A stretch of DNA of 64,000 nt from Lethocerus indicus (taxonomy: Eukaryota; Arthropoda; Insecta; Hemiptera; Belostomatidae): assembly GCA_019843655.1 (NCBI GenBank), contig JACDQD010000104.1, forward strand, positions 1,054,001-1,118,000. The letters run 5' to 3'. The notes below the pieces were generated by a model that made no database searches, was not told the DNA's origin, and saw only the letters and a list, made by a program, of their open reading frames with translations. Shown here piece by piece: positions 12,351 to 24,030 of the stretch. Each line of letters starts with the position of its first letter. The stretch's first letter is position 1. Position numbers and translations under genes: made by a program.

Positions 12351-12655
12351 ACGTGTCACTCAGGCGTGGCGCAATTTCTCAGAAATAGATTCCCCGCAAG
12401 CCCATTCAATATAGTGTAATGAATATAATTACAATCTATATTTTTCAACCGGTTTCTCCGGTGTTCAAACACGCGACAGTCGATTTTATTTATTCATTTC
12501 AAAACCGAGACAATGCATCAAACAAACGTCCCTCGTTAGTTATAACTCGGTGATAAATAACGGCCGATATTGTCAATCGGAAATACTACGACAGTGGTAA
12601 TAACGCGTTGCCCGGAAAAGGAGTGAATGATGTTAAAGTATCGTGAGAGGTTGCC

Positions 12656-12697
12656 GGTGGTGGTGGTGGTGGTGGTGGTGGTGGTGGTGGTGGTGGT
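12656..12697. repeat. (GGT)n microsatellite
   Basis: About fourteen uninterrupted GGT units. It produces poly-valine or poly-threonine in chance frames. Expected to be length-variable. Confidence 0.97.
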
Positions 12698-12699
12698 CG

Positions 12700-13060
12700 T
12701 TTGGTCCTTAATATTCTTCAATTTCGAGGGACGACGTCTGACCGGTGATGATGGGCGGGGGGTGGAGAGGGCGGCTCAAAGGGAAGAAATAAACGGCCGA
12801 ATAATTGGACACGGAAGAAAACACGGTGGCTCGCATTCGGATTTAAAACAGCCGGGAGAGTGGAAAAGGGATCGACTCCCTTTTTGAAGTTACCGATTCT
12901 ATGGCCGGTGCGGGGCGGCAGCGTTGCCCGGCCGATAAACCAGAAACGAAATCGCTTTCCTTCGCCCGCATCACGCGAACGTGCGTTTACCCGTCGGGAA
13001 TGTGATAATGTTCATTCAAATGGAGTTTACTTTCCATTTTAATAATATATCATTCGTATC
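12700..13060. other. GC-rich island
   Basis: GC- and CpG-rich block to the right of the GGT array, fading into AT-rich sequence at about 13020. Contains short G-runs near 12755-12770. No gene is recognised. Confidence 0.3.
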
Positions 13061-13495
13061 TAATCGACCCGGTCACCGGTCCCGGACTTGAAACTCGAAT
13101 TATCGTAATTTTTGTTTATAGCACCGAATAGATTAAGAATAACTCTGAGGGAGAGAGAGAAAGACGGAGGTGGAGAATTGATTCGCGCTAGTAGATAAAA
13201 TAAATTTAGTATGCTGATATCGTCGTGAACGCACTTATTCAGAGTTTACCCCTGTCATCTCTTAAGTTACGTTATAATTGTTTAGAATTGTATGAAATAT
13301 TATTTGATCATGCTCTGGTTGATCTGATTATTACATTATTATTCTATTTTGATACCGCATCTAAAGAAAACAATTAGATGTAAGTTTTACACACCGACCG
13401 TTGTAAAATATTGTTTACATTTATCCTAGAAAGATCTAATTATTCAATTAATTATCAATAGAATTATTCTATACATATAGATACACTGTATGTGT
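13061..13495. other. AT-rich spacer
   Basis: Contains a short GA-rich run at about 13147-13170. Nothing else is recognised. Confidence 0.5.
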
Positions 13496-13835
13496 TTAGG
13501 CGATTGCGGCAAGGATAATTAAAACATTGCTGTTTGGACGAACGGTGCGGTATGCCGCCGAAGTAGAAATGGGATTGGCCACGTCCAGTTGAAATTCGGC
13601 CAATGGAGGAACAACCGACCACAATTAGTGCCAATTCTGACATTGTTCGAATATTAATCGGAGGTGTAACGGTTTGATTGGGGCGAGCGACGTGCCGCTC
13701 CGAATCGTTGCCCGTTAAAATATAAATGCCTTTGCATTCCGGACGTTTCGCGTTAGCCCCGCCGCTGATTAACCCGGCGGGAGATAATTTCGGCCCACGC
13801 TCCGTGCATGCGGATCGACCGTTCAAGTTGCGCTT
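13496..13835. promoter_or_regulatory. Candidate conserved regulatory element
   Basis: Balanced to GC-rich patch with many transcription-factor-like words: CCAAT types near 13575 and 13600, CACAATTAGTG near 13620, GATTAACCC near 13767. A 120-residue minus-strand frame overlaps it (13464-13826) but has no domain or splice support. Regulatory role is inferred from motif density only. Confidence 0.3.
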
Positions 13836-14599
13836 ATAAAAATGATATCAATATAACTACGTAATTGAAACTCTGAACGATGAATTATTGACATAACATT
13901 GGAAATATTTATATATGAATGCACAATCGCTCTTGGTATCTGACCCGACTCGTTCATCACTAGTTCTATCTTTTGCAAGACTGGTTACCGTAAATAGCAT
14001 TCCTGCCTGTCCTCTCACGCCATTGTTATTGCGGTAGTGTTTGTAGTTTGTGCAAGGCTGCTCCTTCAGCAACCGTACATATACATTGTGTTCGTACATG
14101 CTATCTGGCGAATTCTACAATAGAGTCGGTGAAATGTTAATAACGTTCAGGGAAGGTCGTGTGAAATATTATTAATTTATGAGAGAGAGGTTAGAAAAAT
14201 AAATAATATTTACACAAGTATTTTTAAATAGACTGCGCGCTACTAATGATCAGGCTGGGAGTCCTATAACAAGGTGGGAGTGAGCCACCGTTAAATTCAA
14301 TTTCGACTACGATATTACACAAATAACACAGGAGTTATAGTAATGAATTTCCCGGTGATAATAAAGGCGAATAAGTATTGTAGATAAATGATAAGCTAAA
14401 TAATGTAGAGTTGGTTACAGCGGGCGAAGGAGAGAGAAATGAAGCGATGAAATGAAGCGCGAGAATTTAAGCCCAACTGGGCTATAAATTTGGTATAATC
14501 TCGACTCAAGAATCCATTCGGGCAGGGAGGCTGCGGGGCTAAATTGAGAATAGGACTGTTAAAATACCTTGCTTCTTTTTAGCCTTTTTTTTTAAATTG
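13836..14599. other. AT-rich spacer
   Basis: No supported gene. The patch at 14400-14540 has moderate GC with GAGA-like words. A short frame at 13857-14099 minus has no recognised domain. Confidence 0.45.
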
Positions 14600-14790
14600 A
14601 ATTACTGTGTCAGGGCCTGATTGATGGTAGGCGGGCCGCCGGGAGGGAATGGGACGATCCGGACGAGATGGTCGGTGTCCCCCTTTAGGGGGTAATTGAA
14701 GGGGCCCCGGCTACGGTAACGGCCCTAGAAATAAAATGGCCCGCCGTACACCACCCTATGGACGACCCAACGGTCACCGTTTAACATAGG
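14600..14790. other. GC-rich island with small hairpin
   Basis: Compact GC-rich patch. CCCCC (14679-14683) and GGGGG (14688-14692) flank a four-base loop, followed by GGGGCCCC near 14701. No gene is recognised. Confidence 0.35.
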
Positions 14791-15079
14791 AACTGGATGA
14801 AATAACTGTAATTTAAACTTATATAGCCATCACTGAACTTCCCATCAATATTTATTTATCTAGAATACTATATTAATTAAACTTAGATATAATAGTCGTA
14901 GTTGCATAATATATTTGCAGAATTATAAAATTGTATTACCTTTTAGATCCATTTCACTATCACACCATACCCAGGCAAATCACGTACTATATTTTATAAG
15001 TAGCTCATTACTTCCTTTGAATCTTGATTTCATCAACAATAGACAGGAAGGCCAGGTTTATGTCCACAATTTAAATCCG
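14791..15079. other. AT-rich spacer
   Basis: AT-rich, nothing recognised. Confidence 0.5.
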
Positions 15080-15400
15080 TTTAAAAGCCGACCGCGCAAA
15101 CACTGTCGATGCTGTGAGGACCTCTCGGTACACAAACAGAGCGAGGGTCGGTACGAAGACAGAACACAGGCGGGGGCCGGCCCACGGTCATCAGATGGGG
15201 CCGTTCACACGGGAATCTGTTAGACTTTAAGCTTTTGTATTTATTGGCCCTCGACCGGGCCGTCTGGGACGTGTTATCCTCCCTACCCTCCCTCCCCCCC
15301 CACACAAACTACCGTACACGGGGAATAATAAAACGTGGGGGAAGGGAACGTGTCGACAGTTCCCACTCGATGAATAGGGGCGTAATACCGATTGTTGCTT
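15080..15400. other. GC-rich island
   Basis: GC-rich block with a pyrimidine-rich CCCTCCCTCCCC-type tract at about 15281-15303. Frames on both strands are arginine- or serine-rich. No supported gene. Confidence 0.3.
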
Positions 15401-17034
15401 CGGCCAAATGGTTGACAGTGATCTCTCTATCCATCTTCACCGAGTTCTATAACTGCCCTATTCAGATGATGTTAACGACGCGAAAAATCGGAACGCTCTG
15501 CTCCGTATAAAGTGGTTCTACGACAAAAAATAATACAACACTTCAAGGTTCAAGTAAAAAATCAGAGGTTTTCTTCAACTTCAATATCGACCAGGAGGTT
15601 AATTGCAGACGTGAGTCCAATTCAAAGCTCCTTGAGATTTATGGAGGAAATTTTCATTCAATTAATCATTTCGATTTAATGTATCCTCATACACAACATT
15701 TTATTCATTAATTGTAAGTTATGCAAATAAAATATTTGTTTAAATTAAATAGGGTTCCAGTATTCTTAACGCAAGATATATTTTCAATATTGATTTCCCC
15801 TGATTTTCCTGAATAGAACATAGGACATCATTCTATTATTGTGAATTTTATATACCGACAAGATTGGTTTGATTTACAGTTGCATAATATTTTTATCGAA
15901 CACAGCAGGATATTCAACTCTCATAGTTTAAACTTCCGAGAACGTCACAATAATAAAAGAAAAGCAGGTAGCCTTAATTAATATCCATTGGGTTAACGAA
16001 CTTGAAATTAATTAAGTTTATAATCAAAAGAAACTTCCTAGGAGAGTACCGTTTGAAATACCTCAGGTGGCGAATAGTGGTGAAAGGACACATTTCTGAA
16101 CTGTGAGATCGTTACCGGGAGCCATAAATAATTAATAGAACATTTTCTGTCATCCAGAGAGCCAAAGGAATATTCATTTAAAAAAGAAAACTATTGTCGA
16201 TATTGAAATAACGAGCCTTTAATATTTCATAGACTGTTTTTTAAACACAGCCCAACTAGATCAGTACCGCCGAAACAACAAAAAACATGACACTTCAGTA
16301 CAATCTGCCTGCCGGCGTGGATTTGGAATTTCTTTGTACGGTTGAAAATACTGTAATAAATGGAGTAAGCAAAAATATAGATTTAATAAATTAATAAAAA
16401 TACCGAATTGATAAATGTGATTCAAGATCAAATGGCGTACTGAAAGGAAGGATCAGAAACCTTATTTTCCGACCTATTCACCTTCTAAGATTTCAAACAT
16501 ATTTCATATTGAATAAAGCTGAATAATTCACGATAAAGAAAAATTAAATTACCTCTCGCTTCACTATTTCCTTCACTTCGTGAAAGTTTTGTTCATTTCA
16601 TAAATTTCACCCAGCTGAACGGTTCATAAATTATTTCCTCAAATTTTTCCTTTTTGATCATGCTCCCTATAATGCAGGATAAAGTGCAGGGTGTACGCCA
16701 AAACTAACAATTTGGATTGAAAAATAATAAAATTCGTTTACTTAGTACTAATAACCTTAAGTTACATTTAAGATATGTTCGGTGGTATTCGGGAGTTTGG
16801 AATACCCCAAGACATACCCATACATTCATATGTATTCCTCATTTGGAGGAACCAGAATTTCTCTGTCGCCATTTCTTATACGTTTTATCACATTGTTTTA
16901 ATGTATGTCCATGTTTCTACTAAGGGAGCCTTATTTCTGGCTCGAACTAGAAGCCCTATGTTTTTCAATTAGCGAATCCGCCCGTCAATAAATCTGCGGC
17001 CTTTTCAATACATGTCCGCGCTGTGTATATACAA
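15401..17034. other. Long AT-rich stretch
   Basis: About 1.6 kb of AT-rich DNA with no gene, repeat array or transposon end that I can recognise. The small frames near 16717-16972 overlap in two phases and carry no domain. Confidence 0.5.
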
Positions 17035-17420
17035 AGGGAGTCACGCGGGCACGTGACCCGGGACAAACTCATATAACCGCCGTTGAGGGGTCCGGTTGGA
17101 TAGGGTCGAAAGAGGAAATGAAGGGATACAAGGAAAACACGTTGGGCACACTGACAGATAAACTAATGGGCCTCGGGCAAGCGCCAACGTTAAAGTGGCG
17201 CCGATATCAGGTTGGGGGGTGGCTGGGGGAAGACTCGCTCTGTTACTGTTACTGTTCCCCATTTACTGTCCCGTGTCCTGCTCCAAACCCCACACTAGTC
17301 CTATACTGGTCGGTCCTAACCATCAGGAAAAGTACCTATATACTCCAGTTTAGCGGATATGTGCATGTGAGAATCCCTCCGCAGACCGGCCGGTTAATCA
17401 CAATGATTTTACACTATTTC
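17035..17420. other. GC-rich island
   Basis: GC-rich with a CACGTG E-box word in GGGCACGTGAC near 17050 and short ACTGTT-type repeats at about 17240-17270. The frames overlap on both strands. No gene is supported. Confidence 0.3.
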
Positions 17421-17550
17421 CGATATAAATAGTTTTAAAAAAACTTTACATTAATACAATTGTGTATGTAATCAATCGATTAGTACTTTTTTATTTTAAA
17501 ATTACACGATTACAACGCTATTGTACTACTAACAGTATCATATTAATATA
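17421..17550. other. AT-rich spacer
   Basis: Nothing recognised. Confidence 0.5.
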
Positions 17551-17960
17551 GGTATACCGGCTGGAAAACCCGTAAATGAAACGTTGCTTGAATGTGCCGT
17601 CCAATGCGACATTCATCCGGGATCGACCGCGGCACCCCACTCAGGTGGTGCACGTGTTCTTAATGAAGAAAAATGTTCGGATTCGGGGCCGGAGCAAATT
17701 GAATGGCTCATAATGCGGCTTAGTCCATAAAGCTTGGGGAGAGCTCATATTTCCCGGGCCCTAAGATTTTTCCCAGCAAGAGTTGAGTAACAAAACGCTT
17801 CAATTTGTAAAAGTCCGGCTCTTGGGGAACGGTTTGGAAATTTTTCTTGCTTATTTTACTTTTAATTTTTTTGGTTTAGATAATCCAATCATTTCTGGTT
17901 ATTTTTTATCCGAGAGGCATTCGGGAGGACCGCCCCAGGCGGAAATGAACTATAACTGAA
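17551..17960. promoter_or_regulatory. Candidate conserved regulatory element
   Basis: Moderately GC-rich sequence containing GTGCACGTG near 17647 (E-box core CACGTG) and a Hox-type word CCATAAA at 17725-17731. It lacks a long frame. Composition contrasts with the AT-rich flanks. Enhancer function is inference. Confidence 0.3.
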
Positions 17961-18940
17961 ATTGCTCGTGTCATAATCAATGTAAGATCGTGTTAATAAT
18001 TACAGACCTAGAAAATAATGCAAAATTATAATGATTCGCAGCGATTTCTTAAGATGCCTATGAAACAACGATCAGAATAATATTTAGATAAATAGTGATA
18101 ATAAATATGATAATGAAATGAACTGTAAAATACCCGTCTGTCCGCTGTTTTCAGTTTCACAGAAATATGTGACAAAAACACGACAAAAACATTTCATAAG
18201 AACATTGCAATTAATACATTTAGACTGGATTCAATAATTTCACTGACATACGCTGCATTATATGAAATGAAATAATCATTAAAATCGGACATTAAACTGG
18301 TGCCGTAGCGGCTGTATATTAATTCTGCGGCCAATAAAGGGCGCTTAGGTGTTTTCCTCGTACGATGCATTACCAGTTTCAGCCGTTCGTGTGTACGCAG
18401 CCCCAGTTGACGCCGTCGAGAGAACACGCACGTTACCCGGCCTTTCTACCGCTTAATTACCCCAATATCAAATTTTCCTCTCCCTCCAGATCTTAATTGC
18501 ACGTCGCATTATTTCTTCAATTCCGTGCGGTAATTCTATGGTTTTCGCGCCCAGCGCGAACAGTATCTACGACCATTCATTATTCAGCGTCGGCGTAGAA
18601 ATCGTCCATGGACAGAAATGAATGGCAATGATTCTCTTTTTGAGAATTCAACACGAAAGGACGTTTATAAGCGAAACAAATGAAATGTTTCAAGCATATT
18701 TTGCAAGTGCGGAAATTTCCGATTATATTTTCTTATTAATAATTTCTTATACCTTATTTTATTTTCAATCTAATTCAATATAGAGAGAGGTCTGTTTGCC
18801 TAAAAATTTGGTAAATCATGACAATAATTTCACAGCTCAAATCGTCATTATCAGCAATTTGAGAACATATTATTCTCCGTATTATATATGCCGAAAGTGG
18901 ATATTTATGAGAGTATGTCTCTATCTGAAATTTTCCCAAT
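17961..18940. other. AT-rich spacer with balanced patch
   Basis: A balanced patch at about 18290-18620 is CpG-containing and motif-rich. The remainder is AT-rich. No gene is recognised. Confidence 0.35.
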
Positions 18941-19095
18941 CGAGATAGTACAAAGTCTCGTCGCCGTTTTCATCATCGCTTTAACTCCGAGGCCGCGGTC
19001 GTCCTCCCCCCCACCATCCCCCGAAGAGGGAAGATAAGACGGCCAAAAAGGGATCATACACCCACTGGGGACGGCACCATCGATATATTTCAATA
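18941..19095. other. Small GC-rich patch
   Basis: Short GC-rich segment with CCTCCCCCCCACC near 19002. No gene is recognised. Confidence 0.3.
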
Positions 19096-19165
19096 TTGTA
19101 AGGGATGCGGTACAAGTTTGAAAGGAAGCGAGTTGGCACCTTGCGGCATAAAAGTTTTAGATAGC

Positions 19166-19540
19166 CGTTCTCTTCTCTCCCTCTTCCTCTCCCTCTCCCT
19201 CTCCCTCTCCTCTCCCTCTCCCTCTCCCTCTCCCTCTCCTCTCCCTCTCCCTCTCCTCTCCCTCTCCCTCTCCCTCTCCCTATCCCTATCCCTATCCCTA
19301 TCCCTATCCCTATCCCTATCCCTATCCCTATCCCTATCCCTATCCCTATCCCTATCCCTATCCCTATCCCTATCCCTATCCCTATCCCTATCCCTATCCC
19401 TATCCCTATCCCTATCCCTATCCCTATCCCTATCCCTATCCCTATCCCTATCCCTATCCCTATCCCTATCCCTATCCCTATCCCTATCCCTATCCCTTTC
19501 CCTCTTCCTCTCCCTCTCCCACTCCCTCTCTCTATCTATC
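19166..19540. repeat. Hexanucleotide array, CCCTCT grading into CCCTAT
   Basis: The left part (about 19171-19277) is CCCTCT units with some shortened copies. The core at 19278-19496 is about 36 nearly perfect CCCTAT units. The right end returns to CCCTCT and CTCT sequence. On the minus strand the core reads ATAGGG, one base from TTAGGG and unlike the usual insect telomere TTAGG, so it is telomere-like only in appearance. The homogeneity of the core suggests recent expansion. The serine-leucine frame through it is an artefact. Confidence 0.97.
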
Positions 19541-20639
19541 CTTCTCTCTCCGACGTTAGAACGGAGAAGAAACTTCTATTCTCGTTCACGCTACATAATT
19601 CAGTGTTAACGATAACAGTTGCCAGAGCCCGAGGACGACCCTCGGCCCTGCGAGGCGAAAACAAAATTGAAAGATGGAACCCGGATCCGCATTCGCCGAT
19701 ACTTTGGAGGAAACGCGTTCCAAACCGGATGTTCCTCTGAAGTTCGGCCACGAGTTTCTTCAGAAAGTAAAATCAAAACTGAAATTCCAAAGTTAATTAA
19801 AGTTTAAACGCCTGGAATAAATGTGTAAACAGTAATTCAATTCACAGCTGCGTATACACAAGATATATTTGCAGTTGACTGAACCAGGAATCGAACTGGG
19901 TACCAGTCTTCCAGAAAAAGTGAAAAAGTAGAATTCAGAGGTATACAGACATCTAATTTCATATATAATTTCATTTTCTGGTCATTTAGGAAAAATAAGA
20001 TAAACCACCATAAAATATACGAGGAATGTAAAATAAATGAATTCTATTCACGAATTGTTCTGGAATATCGTTAGACTATTCAGGTGATTAGCCCAGATGC
20101 AAAATCATTGACCTATACTCCGTGTAAATATTATTTCAGCCAAGTCCAGTTTATTGAAAACAGTTTAGGAACACGTAAATTTCTATATACCCTAGAACGG
20201 ATAAATTGAATTCTGATTAGTTTGCATTAAACTTTTTATAGCATCAATGTTCTTTTGATTGCTTTTATACTTCCAAATATGCGGTCCATTTACTCCACGT
20301 TTCAGCTAGTGACATTTAATTCATAACGGACGCAATTTTATTTAGACTAATAGTTATATAATATTAATAGACAATACGTGCATACAGTATGTATATATAC
20401 TTATAATCACTCTTGTTAGCAATTGTATAACTAATATATAAGAAAAATAAATATATGTTCTTAAAACAACAATTGATCCGGAATATTAAAAATCAATCAA
20501 GGAATGGAATTTCAAATTGACTATTATGCAATTTTCATTATTATTAACTATTTTTTATTTATATTAATTCTACGGTGAATAAAGTAATTCTACCGTCGAT
20601 TTTATAAACAGAGTTTGCAAATTAGCATTTGCTTTAAAG
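19541..20639. other. GC-rich patch then AT-rich spacer
   Basis: GC- and CpG-rich at about 19610-19760, then AT-rich. On the minus strand about 19885-19905 gives AGTTCGATTCC, a B-box-like word flanked by CCCAG and TGG that could pair as a T-arm. No matching A-box is visible, so a tRNA gene is excluded and a decayed SINE is only possible. Confidence 0.3.
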
Positions 20640-21260
20640 GAGTGTAACGGACGTTGACATTCAAAAATATTTCGAATCATCCGCCGGATTCTGTACGGGT
20701 TTAGAACTGTATCATCGCACGATTAATAAAATTTTTGTCGAACTATCGTTTCGTCACGGGCATTAATTAGTGTGATTGGAGGAGCCATTTGCTTCAGACG
20801 GTGATTTGTCCCGGCCATTCAATTCCGATCGTGATCTTGAACGAGGAAATACACGAATGAAATACAGTGCAGATAAAATATTGTTTTCATCGGGCGTTTC
20901 CGGTGTTGGGGGGAGTCCATTTCTGGCGTGTGATAAGCGGTCGGCGATGGGTTAAGGAGCGGGAGGCGGAGGCGGCGGCCCCGGGGGCGGAGGAGAGCGC
21001 GCGGATTTACGGCTTTTTAAAAACCGCCAGGGTAAATCCCGAAGGGTGGCTCGGGAACCAGGCCAAAAGAGAGGTACGCTCGGGCCGGGGTTTTACCGGG
21101 CCGCGGGATTAGCAGGGGGGAAATAGGTCCGAGAAAACTATCATTTAACGAATGAAGGAAAGTTGGGCGCGAACCGAAGCGGACTAATGGACAGTCATCG
21201 CCACACACGGCCATAAATTTCTTCCGAGGCTCTAAGGTAGAGGGGGATTCTCTGGGCTCT
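20640..21260. promoter_or_regulatory. Candidate regulatory element and GC-rich core
   Basis: The left part (20640-20860) is balanced, with GGCATTAATTAGTG near 20760 and CpG-rich unique sequence. The right part (20900-21250) is very GC-rich with GGCGGAGGCGG runs near 20965-20980. Frames overlap on both strands. No gene is recognised. Regulatory function is inferred. Confidence 0.3.
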
Positions 21261-22735
21261 TCTTTGTTTTGGCTCCGCTATAATTGTACCCTTCTAGATG
21301 GGAAACTAATTGGTTCTTTTCCGCCTGTTGGCCGATTATCGGGTAGGTGACTCTGACAAATCAGAAGGCCGGCAATTACGAATCCCCTACTGAACACCGT
21401 GAAATCGTCATTAAAGTTTTTATTATCTAAATAAAAATATATTCGAAATCTTTTAAAGATCTAAATATACTATTAAAATATTATAAATGTAGCAGCGCGA
21501 CAGAAACTAAAACACTATAAGTAAGGTGGTGATCAAATCTGTTTGTTTTATATATTTTAACGTGATTGAAAACACGTTCGATTAGAGGCTAACCTGAATT
21601 GAATACAATATATATCAGACTAGTTCGATAGCGCCAACTCCGCTGTGGATAATCCGATATCGATATTAATAAACTGACGAGCGCATTCGTATGTGAATGC
21701 GTTGGAAATAACAATGACCAGAGTAACTAGTGCTCAGAATTATAAAATATTTTAAGTTAAATAAAATTAAGAGATTAAATAAAGTTAAATAAAAACATTG
21801 AGTTAAAGGAATATATGGAATTATATTTCGTGACAATTAATAGCGCTTTTTCGAAAAACCAAACAGGAATAAACCGAAAATAAATGTTAGGCGGTAATTG
21901 GCCAGAAAAGTAAAAATCCTGTTAATAAACTGTTTTTTTCGAAAAGGAATACTGTCATGGATATCTGAAATTGGGCGAATTTGTCATATTCATCATAAAC
22001 ACGAACTTCTCTCGTGGGTCACCCACCCAGCCGGCAGGCGACATAGTTTCCCACTCCGTACTGTTGTTCGCTTCGAGTAAGTAAAGAAGCAAATCGGTTC
22101 TTTCTTTGTTGTTCCAGGCACATCAATCATACCCGGATTCCTCTGCACACGAAATCGCTGTTTATTGGACTAGAAACAAACGGATTTCGAAGCTTGATGG
22201 AATCGAATAGGAATGAACGTTTTCCCAAGTCACGCACAACAGTGGGCACAATATCGCAGGCCGTTAGTGTTTTTCAATCCTAAATAGAAAGAATCTGTCT
22301 TGAACTCTGGAAATATATGGAATAATGTACATTCACTGTTGAAAATATGTATGTGATCTTCTAAATATTTTACGAAATCCAAAAAGTTATGACTTTAATA
22401 TAGACTTCATTATAGATTATGAAAAAAATTGAATTAAGCAATCGATTTTGACTAAATTTTGAACAAATTGCATTTTATATAGGAAAATTAAAACAGAGTA
22501 TTTCAGATTGCTCCTGCTAGTAAGTAGTATTAATTGTAATTAATTAATCGATCAATTGAACTGTCCATATATCTTAAAAATTGAAACTGTGTTTTTGAAG
22601 GCCCTCAACATTGTAGGACGGTATTGCTTGACGCAATTGAACAGTATAGCTTCGAACGAACGACTCCAAATATAGTCGGAATTATAAACAATCCGTGGCA
22701 ATATTCAACGAAGAACAGTCAATTAGATACGGGAG
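21261..22735. other. AT-rich spacer with strong splice-acceptor-like site
   Basis: Mostly AT-rich. A long pyrimidine tract, TTCTTTCTTTGTTGTTCCAG, ends at 22117 and is a near-ideal plus-strand 3' splice site. The following sequence is open in one frame for about 30 codons to a stop near 22208, and no donor of good quality follows. It could mark a terminal exon or be chance. No protein is recognised. Confidence 0.25.
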
Positions 22736-22900
22736 TGTCCCGCGGAGAAAACATCAAAGTCTCGGCAAGTGTCAAAAGGATAAAGACCCGTTCTTTCGGG
22801 GGGGTTATTGTTCGACGGGGGGATGGGGTGGGGTGGGACTCAGACCGCTCTGAAAGTCCGGGGGCCTAATTGTGAACGGGACATGAAAAGAAAAGAATTT
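22736..22900. other. Small GC-rich patch
   Basis: Includes a G-rich run GGGGGGATGGGGTGGGG near 22817, which could form a quadruplex. No gene. Confidence 0.35.
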
Positions 22901-23274
22901 TTCGGTCGGGACACTTGTTGCGGATACTGCGGTTATAAAAAAAAATACCCGAACGCTTATTCGCATGAAGTCGATGAAGTTCCACCGGAGACCGATGTAC
23001 CGCAAGAGGAACGTAGCCGTAGCTTATATTTTAAGCTGAGTCGTTACCGAATGGAAATTTAAAGTGGATGGTTCATATTGGGTATGGACTGTTGTGACGA
23101 TGGTTACACAGATAAAGTCGAGAGCTGATTAATATTTAATAAGAAAACTATGCGTGAAATGAGTTTCATTATATACAGAATGAAAAGGTATATTAACAGT
23201 GAAATGAACAATTATGACTGTGTCATTGTCCGGTAGATAACTGACACGATGCTTGATGAAATCTACTAGTCAAC
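22901..23274. other. Balanced to AT-rich spacer
   Basis: Nothing supported. Two short frames on opposite strands overlap at 22805-23062. Confidence 0.45.
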
Positions 23275-24030
23275 TAGAAATGTGAGAAAAAATTTCAGAC
23301 GCTCACCAAAGCACTTGTTGCTGCGATAGCTTCTACCACTTAAACTGTCCCAGGGTAAGTCAAAAGTTCGGCCGAGTCGGAGGCGGAGGCGGAGGCGGAG
23401 GAAGCCACTCGGGTCAGCGGTAAGGCGGCCGTCGGCGGAGGGGATCCGTTTAGAGTCACATCAATGGTCGGTTTCCGGGGTCCGGCCGGGTTCTGGGAGG
23501 CCGTTCGGGAGTTCTTCTCCTCTGCGGCTGGAGGAGGAGGGCCTTTCAACAGGTCCCGGGGAGGGGGTCGGATCACACGCGGTGGTGGGTCGCGGCGCTG
23601 ACACGGCCGGGGCCACACTGCGGCATAACAGCGGCCGTCGGAGGCCGAGCCTGTTCGGAGGATCGGAGACGACCGGTCGGGGTGTCGCCGGTAATGGCTA
23701 TCTTTCGGATTTGTTATAGACACGGGGGACGAACGAGCGGGCGAGAGTGACGAACGAGGGGTCGGCGAGTGGTGAGGGAGCGGTGCTGTCGGTCGGAGGC
23801 CAGCGCCAGTACTGAGCCCGACTACACAGCCCGGCATCGATTTTAAGCGCAGGTGGAAGCAGGCGCGCCACCCCCTCCCTTTACCACTAGCCCAACTCCT
23901 CCACACCCCCCCCTAACGAAAACTCCCACCCGCAAAACTACCCCCGAAAATATTATAGACTCCTTAATTACCGCCTAGGTGAGTGAGCTACTGTCATTCG
24001 GGCGGGCCTCTTCGCGCCCGACAAGAATTC
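23275..24030 (+). other. Large GC-rich island with donor-like sites; possible exon/promoter
   Basis: Very GC-rich from about 23360 to 23930, with four GGAGGC units at 23378-23403. A good plus-strand 5' splice site, CCAGG followed by GTAAGT, lies at 23355, after an AATTTCAG acceptor ending at 23298. The 56-base interval is open in one frame. Another donor, CTAG followed by GTGAGT, lies at 23979, just past the island, as would be seen for a CpG-rich first exon. A 188-residue minus-strand frame (23340-23906) is P/S/A-rich low complexity. Promoter or exon identity is inference. Confidence 0.25.

Noticed and set aside
19278..19496. Interstitial telomere
   Set aside because: The unit is CCCTAT, not the insect CCTAA or vertebrate CCCTAA unit; called a hexanucleotide satellite instead.
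19118..19609. Serine-leucine repeat protein
   Set aside because: Translation of the CCCTCT/CCCTAT array; no support as a gene.
19880..19910. tRNA gene on the minus strand
   Set aside because: Good B-box-like word but no A-box, anticodon arm or acceptor pairing.
23340..23906. 188-residue minus-strand open frame
   Set aside because: Low-complexity P/S/A/R sequence partly from the GGAGGC repeat; no domain.
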